From the NCBI GenBank assembly GCA_026386995.1, contig JAPLMO010000255.1, positions 1-10,670 of the forward strand: 10,670 nucleotides of DNA. Reading direction: 5' to 3'. Shown here piece by piece: positions 6,731 through 10,670 of the stretch (position 1 is the first letter of the stretch; every line of letters begins with the position of its first letter). The notes below the pieces were generated by a model. The model was not told the DNA's origin, ran no database searches, and saw only the letters and a list, made by a program, of their open reading frames with translations. The position numbers were made by a program, and so were the translations under genes. This DNA comes from Planctomycetota bacterium. Lineage in GTDB: Bacteria > Planctomycetota > Phycisphaerae > FEN-1346.

Positions 6731-6773
6731 GTTAGTGAGTGAGGCGGGTCCTTTAGAGGATGGGAGGTGTCGC

Positions 6774-7082
6774 ATGGCTCATCGACTTCTCTGGGCGGTT
6801 GCTATCATGCTGGCGACGCTGGCGCTGGTGGCGGGGTGTGTCAGCGTGAGCGTGCCGAAGGGGCCGTACGTCGTCGCCGGCGAGCCGCGGCCGCCCTCGC
6901 CGCAGACGCGCCAGCAGGTCCAGGCGATGGACAAGTCGGCCCTCGAGCAAGAGACGCTGCGCCTGGCGGGGGAGAACGACATGCTGCGGCAGAAACTCGA
7001 CGAACAGAAACGCGAGAACAAGATGCTCAAGGACCGCTGCGAGCGCCTCGAAGACCAGATCAAGGACATGCGGAAACGCTGA
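6774..7082 (+). CDS. Hypothetical coiled-coil lipoprotein
   Basis: The 102-residue product has a lipoprotein signal peptide: a basic MAHR start, a hydrophobic core (residues 5-20) and lipobox LVAGC with the lipidated Cys at 22. A proline-rich linker follows (about 29-47). Residues 56-101 form a charged heptad-like coiled coil (LEQETLRLAGENDMLRQKL and onward) running to the C-terminus. It is probably anchored to a membrane and may oligomerise through the coil, but no named family is recognised. GGAGG at 6763-6767 sits 6 nt before the ATG, which fixes this start over longer in-frame readings from 6645. It is the only complete gene on the plus strand and diverges from miaA. Confidence 0.85.
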   Translation: MAHRLLWAVAIMLATLALVAGCVSVSVPKGPYVVAGEPRPPSPQTRQQVQAMDKSALEQETLRLAGENDMLRQKLDEQKRENKMLKDRCERLEDQIKDMRKR

Positions 7083-7199
7083 TTTGCGCTTAAGCGGTTC
7101 ATTCCGGCCGGGCCGCAGAAACACCGGAAGGCGAGGGCCAGAACGACTGGCAGGACAAGGCGATTGCGATTCATGTACGTCTCGCCTTCTAATACTACA
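7083..7199. other. Short gap with nothing recognised
   Basis: This lies between the convergent coiled-coil lipoprotein and GIY-YIG genes. It holds no clear terminator or repeat until the palindromes that begin at 7200. Confidence 0.5.
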
Positions 7200-7235
7200 G
7201 CGCTACGTAGCGCGGCGGGCCTCCTGACCCGCCGC
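7200..7235. repeat. REP-like palindrome (copy C) with adjacent 14-bp palindrome
   Basis: GCGCTACGTAGCGC (7200-7213) is a perfect palindrome and runs directly into an 8-bp stem GCGGCGGG/CCCGCCGC (7212-7219 with 7228-7235) whose loop contains TCCT. It ends just past the stop of the minus-strand GIY-YIG gene, and faces the 3' end of the plus-strand lipoprotein gene. It could end either transcript, but there is no T-tract. Confidence 0.75.
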
Positions 7236-7240
7236 ACAAA

Positions 7241-7492
7241 TCAGAAATGCTTTGCTGCGAAGGCGCGGCCTGAGTGCGACTTCAGGTACTTCTCGAAGGC
7301 GATGGCCTTCTCACGCGAACGGAAAGCGATGGCGGTCTCAATCTGCCAGGGCATGAACTTGGCTGTGTGCGGGCAGCGACCGGCATTGTGGGCCTTGAGT
7401 CGCTCCTGCAAGTCCTCGGTCCAACCTGTGTAGTGATTGTCCGGCCGTGACCGGCTGATCAAGAGGTAGACGTAATAGAACTGACCGTCCAT
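7241..7492 (-). CDS. GIY-YIG domain protein, single-domain (UPF0213/YhbQ-like)
   Basis: The 83-residue product is essentially a bare GIY-YIG nuclease fold. YVY (7-9) and YTG (21-23) stand for the GIY and YIG strands. R31 in LQERLKAHNAG matches the catalytic arginine, and E67 in AFEKYLKSHSGRAF the metal-binding glutamate; the C-terminus GRAFAAKHF is typical of the small stand-alone group. All expected catalytic positions look intact. Members are small proteins of poorly known role, sometimes linked to DNA repair. The ATG at 7490-7492 is the only sensible start; its Shine-Dalgarno is weak. The gene sits between palindrome copy C and the hairpins 3' of tRNA-Met, so cotranscription with the tRNA is possible but unproven. 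Confidence 0.88.
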   Translation of the reverse strand: MDGQFYYVYLLISRSRPDNHYTGWTEDLQERLKAHNAGRCPHTAKFMPWQIETAIAFRSREKAIAFEKYLKSHSGRAFAAKHF

Positions 7493-7536
7493 TACGTGGC
7501 CTGCCAGGGCGTAGTTCGCCGCGGGGCACAGGTAAG

Positions 7537-7613
7537 CCCGGCTTCGCGGCTGAAGCCGCTACGCCGGGGCAGGCTTCCTTCGCCGCTCGCGAAACTCGCG
7601 GCGAACGAAGCCT
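7537..7613. repeat. Two G/C-rich hairpins 3' of tRNA-Met
   Basis: Hairpin 7571-7586/7598-7613 pairs 15 of 16 positions around an 11-nt inner segment. It begins right at the tRNA CCA end on the minus strand. A second structure (7537-7568) has CCCGGC/GCCGGG outside and GCGGC-TGAA-GCCGC inside. Neither is followed by a T-run. They may mark the 3' processing boundary of the tRNA transcript, or be dispersed repeats. Confidence 0.7.
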
Positions 7614-7688
7614 GGTGGCGGCGGGTGGAATTGAACCACCGACCTTGGGCTTATGAATCCCCTGCTCTAGCCCCTGAGCTACGCCGCC
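7613..7688 (-). tRNA. tRNA-Met (anticodon CAU), CCA encoded
   Basis: The reverse complement folds into a 76-nt tRNA. It has acceptor GGCGGCG/CGCCGCC (7 of 7 pairs), D stem GCTC/GAGC with loop AGGGGCTA, anticodon loop TTCATAA, five-base variable region AGGTC, T stem GGTGG/CCACC with loop TTCAATT, discriminator A and encoded CCA. The anticodon CAU with a perfectly paired first acceptor position fits elongator Met. tRNA-Ile2, which also carries CAU, is the alternative. The anticodon stem GGGGA/GCCCA has three G-C pairs, with G-A at 27-43 and A-G at 31-39. A strong promoter precedes it. Confidence 0.93.
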
Positions 7689-7700
7689 CGTCGATTCACT

Positions 7701-7728
7701 AGTTTAAGGCATCGCGCGAAATTGTCAA
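7701..7728 (-). promoter_or_regulatory. Promoter of tRNA-Met
   Basis: Consensus TTGACA (7723-7728) and TAAACT (7701-7706) are 16 bp apart. The -10 box ends 12 bp before the tRNA 5' end, which suits a short leader trimmed by RNase P. Confidence 0.75.
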
Positions 7729-7740
7729 GCGCGGCGAACA

Positions 7741-7835
7741 GCGCGGCGGTTCTCCTGAACCGCCGTGCGAATTGCCGATTGCCCGTGCGGTCATGCGCCA
7801 CTCTTGCGCGGCGGGTCAGGAGACCCGCCGCGCAA
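7741..7835. repeat. REP-like palindrome pair (copies D and E)
   Basis: Copy D (7741-7768) is a 12-bp stem GCGCGGCGGTTC/GAACCGCCGTGC with loop TCCT and one G-T pair. Copy E (7804-7835) is a perfect 14-bp stem TTGCGCGGCGGGTC/GACCCGCCGCGCAA with loop AGGA. The opposite loop sequences put them in head-to-head arrangement, as at 2625-2700. They lie between the amidohydrolase stop and the tRNA promoter. Confidence 0.85.
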
Positions 7836-7857
7836 ATCGCAATACTGCGCTGTCGTA

Positions 7858-8820
7858 CTACGCCTCAACGCCGAACCACCGGCGGGCGTTCTCTGTATAC
7901 AGGCGGGTCAGCACGTCGTCGGGCAGCGTAAGGCCCATGACAGTCGGGGCACTGGGGGCTATCGCGCACGGGTCGGGCACGGGCGACGAGCGCACGCCCT
8001 CGCCTTCCCAGAGCCACCGGTGGACCCAGTAGCGGGAGGAGTAGTCCTCGGCACGGGCGCCCATGAAAGCCACCAGGTCGCTGCCGAAAAGCAGCCGATC
8101 GGCCCGTTCGATAATGAACGCGCGGGCCTCGGCCGGCCGGGCCGAGAGTTCGCGGGCCATCCACTTCGTGGCGCTGGAGTCAACGCAGTAGTTGGGGTAC
8201 GTGTCGAGCAGCCGCCCGATGTGGTCCAGGTGCTCCGGATCGCCGCCGAAATGTGCCCCCTGCACCTTGAGGGTCGGAAAAGCCGCAAGCGTGTGCTCGA
8301 GTTGCTCGTACTGCTCGGCCTTCGTGCCATAGCGCGAGCGGTCGGCGTACGGGCCGGCGAACCAGCAGTCGGGGTCGGCGATGTGCACGAGGGCGACCAT
8401 TCCGAGTTCGGCCAAAGTCTCGAAGATGGGCGAGAGGGCCGGATTGTCGAAGCGGAAGTGCGTGTCGGCCTGCCACCGCGGGGCGTACCAGAACTTCGCC
8501 CCCACGGCCCCGAGGGCCCGCGCCTCGCGGACCGCCCTGACGCCCTCGCGGCTGAACCGCGTCGGATCGTCGATGGTCGAGTGGTCGATGCGAACGATGG
8601 GGCGATAGGCGTCGCCGAAGGCCCGCTTCAGGCCCGCGATGGCGTGCGGCCGCGACACGGCGCAGAGCGTCCGCACGCCAAAATCCCCCGCCACGCGCAC
8701 AAGCAGCAGCGCGTCTTCCACATCGTCCACGTGAATGTGGGCATCGATGATGGGGCCGCCGTACCGCCGGATGGGCGGGTGGGAGAGGCCCTCGGTGAAT
8801 AGGGGTGGCTCAAGGGGCAT
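7858..8820 (-). CDS. Amidohydrolase family protein (amidohydrolase-2 type TIM barrel)
   Basis: This is a putative metal-dependent hydrolase or decarboxylase of the amidohydrolase superfamily; the substrate is unknown. The 320-residue product shows the strand-1 metal motif DAHIHV (H28, H30), GAKFWY with K109, VHIADPD with H146, GAHFGG with H190, and FGSD with D248 near the C-terminal end of the barrel. It ends in YTENARRWFG, the usual C-terminal helix. Length is normal for the single-domain group. I chose ATG 8818-8820; an in-frame TTG at 8832 lies in the edge of a repeat. No good Shine-Dalgarno is visible, because the heptamer repeat array abuts the start. No metabolic partner is nearby, so context gives no substrate clue. 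Confidence 0.88.
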   Translation of the reverse strand: MPLEPPLFTEGLSHPPIRRYGGPIIDAHIHVDDVEDALLLVRVAGDFGVRTLCAVSRPHAIAGLKRAFGDAYRPIVRIDHSTIDDPTRFSREGVRAVREARALGAVGAKFWYAPRWQADTHFRFDNPALSPIFETLAELGMVALVHIADPDCWFAGPYADRSRYGTKAEQYEQLEHTLAAFPTLKVQGAHFGGDPEHLDHIGRLLDTYPNYCVDSSATKWMARELSARPAEARAFIIERADRLLFGSDLVAFMGARAEDYSSRYWVHRWLWEGEGVRSSPVPDPCAIAPSAPTVMGLTLPDDVLTRLYTENARRWFGVEA

Positions 8821-8832
8821 TTCGTGACCCAA

Positions 8833-8981
8833 AATGACTAATGCCTAATGTCTAATGCCTAATCAAACAACAATGCCGAATGCCCAATGGCCCGCCACAA
8901 ACCGCAGCGTCTGTGCCAACCTGTTTCGTCATTGGACATTGCCGTTTGATTAGTCATTAGGCATTAGTCATTAGACATTCG
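8833..8981. repeat. Inverted array of NCATTNG heptamer repeats
   Basis: Arms 8833-8868 and 8944-8979 are approximate reverse complements, made of the 7-bp unit NCATTAG with N varying. The pattern continues inward as NCATTGG/NCATTCG units (to about 8888 and from about 8929). Each arm has a GTTTGATTAG segment at the same place. A non-repeated spacer of about 40 bp separates them. The array fills the space between the rmlB stop and the amidohydrolase start, and could fold into a long A/T-rich hairpin in the transcript. Confidence 0.85.
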
Positions 8982-9016
8982 CGTGCACAGCGCCCGTTCG
9001 CTCACGGCACTGCCGA

Positions 9017-10027
9017 TCATCGCCCCCCATACCACTTCTCATAGAATTCCCTATACGTCCCATCCTTGACCCGCCGCCACCAGTCCTGGTGGTCTCGGTA
9101 CCACTGGATGACACCGGCGAGGCCTTCTTCGAAGGGCATTTCGGCCTGCCACTCCAGTTCGGTCCTGATGCGGGTCGGGTCGATGCCGTAGCGGCGGTCG
9201 TGTCCGGGCCGGTCGGTCACGTGGCGGATGAGCGATTCGGGTTTGCCGAGTTCCTTCAGGATAAGGCGGACCACGTCGATGTTGTAGCGTTCGCTCTGCG
9301 AGCCGATGTTGTAGATGTGCCCCGGGCGGCCGCGATCGACCACCGCCAGGATGGCCCGGGAATGGTCGTCGGTGTGGATCCAATCGCGGACCTGCCGCCC
9401 GTCGCCGTAGACCGGCAGGGGCTTGTCCTCCAGGGCGTTGGAGAGCATGAGCGGGATGAGTTTCTCGGGAAACTGGTACGGCCCGTAGTTATTCGAGCAC
9501 CGCGTGATGCCGACGTTCTGGCCGTACGTATGATGGGCCGCCAGCACGAGGAGGTCCGCCCCGGCCTTGCTTGCGGCATAGGGGCTGGAGGGGGCAAGGG
9601 GGTGGTCCTCGGTGAACGGCGGCTCGCCGGGCCGCAGAGACCCGTAGACCTCATCGGTCGAGACCTGAACGAAGCGGCGGACCTTTTTCTCGCGGGCGGC
9701 ATCCAGGAGCACCTGCGTCCCGGCGACGTTGGTGCGGACAAACGCCAGGGGCCCCAGGATGGAGCGGTCGACGTGGGTCTCGGCGGCGAAGTTGATGAGG
9801 GCGTCGGCGCCCTCGGGGACGGCCTTGCGCACGGCCTCGGGGTCAGTGATGTCGGCCCGGATAAAGGTATGGCGGTTGCCGGGCAGCCCCTCGAGATTCT
9901 CAAGGTTGCCGGCGTAGGTCAGGAGGTCGATGTCGACGATCGCCAGGTCCGGGCGGGTGGCCAGGGCGAGGCGGATGAAATTGGAGCCTATGAACCCCGC
10001 GCCGCCGGTCACAACGTAGGTGGGCAT
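9017..10027 (-). CDS. rmlB: dTDP-glucose 4,6-dehydratase (RmlB)
   Basis: RmlB converts dTDP-D-glucose to dTDP-4-keto-6-deoxy-D-glucose, a step toward dTDP-L-rhamnose and other deoxysugars. The 336-residue product is an extended short-chain dehydrogenase with TGGAGFIGS (7-15) for NAD, FAAETHVDRS (80-89) and the catalytic TDE in STDEVYG (124-126). It also has YAASK (150-154, Tyr/Lys) and the RmlB-specific RCSNNYGPYQFPEKLIPL (176-193), YGDGRQVRDWIHTDDH (207-222) and DRPGHDRRYGID. All catalytic residues and the normal length are present. GAGG lies upstream of the ATG. rmlA, rmlC and rmlD are not in the window, so this gene is detached or its partners lie elsewhere. Confidence 0.95.
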   Translation of the reverse strand: MPTYVVTGGAGFIGSNFIRLALATRPDLAIVDIDLLTYAGNLENLEGLPGNRHTFIRADITDPEAVRKAVPEGADALINFAAETHVDRSILGPLAFVRTNVAGTQVLLDAAREKKVRRFVQVSTDEVYGSLRPGEPPFTEDHPLAPSSPYAASKAGADLLVLAAHHTYGQNVGITRCSNNYGPYQFPEKLIPLMLSNALEDKPLPVYGDGRQVRDWIHTDDHSRAILAVVDRGRPGHIYNIGSQSERYNIDVVRLILKELGKPESLIRHVTDRPGHDRRYGIDPTRIRTELEWQAEMPFEEGLAGVIQWYRDHQDWWRRVKDGTYREFYEKWYGGR

Positions 10028-10059
10028 AGGCGCGCCTCGTTGCCCCTAGAGCGCGAAAC

Positions 10060-10084
10060 GGGCGCCGCTCCGCAAGCGGCGCCC
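10060..10084 (-). terminator. Strong GC hairpin between small lipoprotein gene and rmlB
   Basis: A perfect 10-bp stem GGGCGCCGCT/AGCGGCGCCC with a 5-nt loop (10070-10074) lies 33 bp before the rmlB ATG. On the minus strand it is followed by GTTTCGC, a poor T-tract. It could end the lipoprotein transcript, attenuate read-through into rmlB, or act as a leader structure. Confidence 0.45.
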
Positions 10085-10205
10085 GGTCGCTTCAACATTC
10101 AAAGGTACGGCGTGAATCGCGGATAGACGAGCCGAGAACTCCACCCCATGACGGCCATGAAAGGCCGCCGCGTGTCCCTCGAACCCGCCATACGGCATGA
10201 GGCAA

Positions 10206-10403
10206 TTACTTCTTCTCGACCGGAGCCGGGGCGGCCGGAGCGGCCGGAGCGGCCGGAACAACATCCGGAGCCTTCTCGCCTGCTTTTTCCGGAGCCTTCA
10301 CCGGGGCCTTTTCAGGGGCCTTCGTCGGGGCCTTCTCCGCACAACCAGCCATGAACGGAACAGCCAAGAACGCCAACAGCGCAACCAGTGCCAGATACCT
10401 CAT
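10206..10403 (-). CDS. Small KAP-repeat lipoprotein
   Basis: The 65-residue product has a lipoprotein signal peptide (MRYLALVALLAFLAVPFMAGC, lipobox MAGC, Cys21). A low-complexity mature part follows: six KAPx-like tetrapeptides (24-47, with one KAGE), then AAP repeats (51-59) and a VEKK end. It resembles the short basic proline/alanine-rich surface or cell-wall-associated lipoproteins of planctomycetes, but no family is assigned. The start ATG 10401-10403 is fixed by AAAGGAG 7 nt upstream and by the signal peptide; longer in-frame readings have no signal. A promoter lies about 85 bp upstream. The DNA has a matching 12-bp periodicity. Confidence 0.85.
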   Translation of the reverse strand: MRYLALVALLAFLAVPFMAGCAEKAPTKAPEKAPVKAPEKAGEKAPDVVPAAPAAPAAPAPVEKK

Positions 10404-10487
10404 TCCAATTCTCCTTTCAAAGAGACCTTGATGCCGATTCGTACCGTGCGAGCGGTGACACTCGTTACCGCCACTCGGCCGACCCGG

Positions 10488-10516
10488 ATTGTACCATCCC
10501 AATGTGGGTGATGCAA
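10488..10516 (-). promoter_or_regulatory. Promoter of the small lipoprotein gene
   Basis: TTGCAT (10511-10516) and TACAAT (10488-10493) are 17 bp apart on the minus strand. This predicts an untranslated leader of roughly 75-80 nt, holding an imperfect hairpin (CGGTAAC/GTCACCG, 10453-10470). The -35 box is about 30 bp from the edge of the insertion sequence. Confidence 0.6.
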
Positions 10517-10545
10517 GAAAAACTTCCGGCCTGTCGCCGCAAAGT

Positions 10546-10670
10546 GATAATGTCCGGTTTCCGCAAATTAGAAATGTCCTCTTTCGGGGTGAACAGCCGA
10601 ACGAAAGAGGATGGAACTACGAATGAGTGCGAAGGAACGGGATCGGATGAAGGTGATGTCGGCCCTGTCG
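10546..10670 (+). mobile_element. Left end of an insertion sequence, probably ISNCY family, cut by window edge
   Basis: A sharp change in style begins near 10546. AATGTCC occurs twice 24 bp apart (10549-10555, 10573-10579), as often seen in IS terminal regions. A 9-bp hairpin CCTCTTTCG/CGAAAGAGG (10578-10610) precedes a transposase start. The right end and target duplication are outside the window, so the exact left boundary is uncertain by several bases. Confidence 0.6.
10623..10670 (+). CDS. Transposase N-terminus, partial
   Basis: Sixteen codons (MSAKERDRMKVMSALS) are visible before the window ends. They resemble the start of ISNCY/IS481-like transposases, where such a segment leads into a helix-turn-helix. 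The ATG follows a GGA-containing sequence at about 7-12 nt. The hairpin at 10578-10610 just upstream could block read-through translation. The family call rests on few residues, and function cannot be judged from this fragment. Confidence 0.6.
   Translation, partial: MSAKERDRMKVMSALS

Larger units (their letters stand above)
6442..6773. other. Gene-free stretch between divergent miaA and lipoprotein gene
   Basis: These 332 bp hold no gene. They contain the 26-bp tandem array (6476-6608), the large hairpin (6597-6662), a short G/C-rich segment and a plus-strand promoter candidate (6702-6730). miaA and the coiled-coil lipoprotein gene are transcribed away from each other, so both promoters must lie here. 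No convincing miaA promoter was found. Confidence 0.8.

Noticed and set aside
6779..7174. Minus-strand reading with signal-peptide-like start (MNRNRLVLPVVLALAF)
   Set aside because: After about 35 residues it becomes Ser/Arg-rich shadow of the coiled-coil lipoprotein gene. A decayed gene start is possible but not supportable.
9089..10126. 345-codon plus-strand open frame opposite rmlB
   Set aside because: It is antisense to an unambiguous RmlB and has no recognisable motif.

Overview
The window looks like a piece of a high-GC planctomycete genome (Planctomycetota, perhaps a Phycisphaerae-like metagenomic lineage). This rests on two adjacent Tat-exported Gfo/Idh/MocA oxidoreductases, a MiaA with variant P-loop residues, and intergenic spaces full of palindromic repeats. 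The placement is inference from gene style; no 16S or ribosomal protein gene is present.

Layout. Nearly all genes lie on the minus strand. Read in transcription direction from the right: a truncated insertion sequence (left end and first 16 codons of a plus-strand transposase, 10546-10670); a small KAP-repeat lipoprotein (10206-10403) with a good promoter; rmlB (9017-10027), dTDP-glucose 4,6-dehydratase; an inverted array of heptamer repeats (8833-8981); an amidohydrolase-2 family protein (7858-8820); a REP-like inverted pair (7741-7835); a tRNA-Met(CAU) with its promoter (7613-7728); a GIY-YIG domain protein (7241-7492); a plus-strand coiled-coil lipoprotein (6774-7082); a 26-bp tandem repeat plus hairpin (6476-6662); miaA (5500-6441); two Gfo/Idh/MocA family proteins (4116-5426, and 2724-4078, the latter broken by a one-base frameshift); a second REP-like pair (2625-2700); a zinc-finger-less dnaJ followed by hspR (1521-2534, 1076-1516); a nested repeat island (863-1060); and a one-TM hypothetical overlapping rnpA (558-839, 142-561). 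The left edge carries a perfect 32-nt inverted repeat.

Functional links. dnaJ-hspR is a heat-shock chaperone/regulator pair. The two oxidoreductases form a likely two-gene unit of exported sugar or cyclitol dehydrogenase-like proteins. rnpA, miaA and the tRNA are RNA-processing functions but are scattered, not one operon. rmlB points to dTDP-deoxysugar synthesis, but no rmlA/C/D is present here.

The coding content is mostly ordinary. The unusual part is the density and variety of intergenic repeat families: at least five distinct kinds in under 11 kb, two of them occurring as inverted pairs. I see no convincing evidence of a new defence or biosynthetic system.
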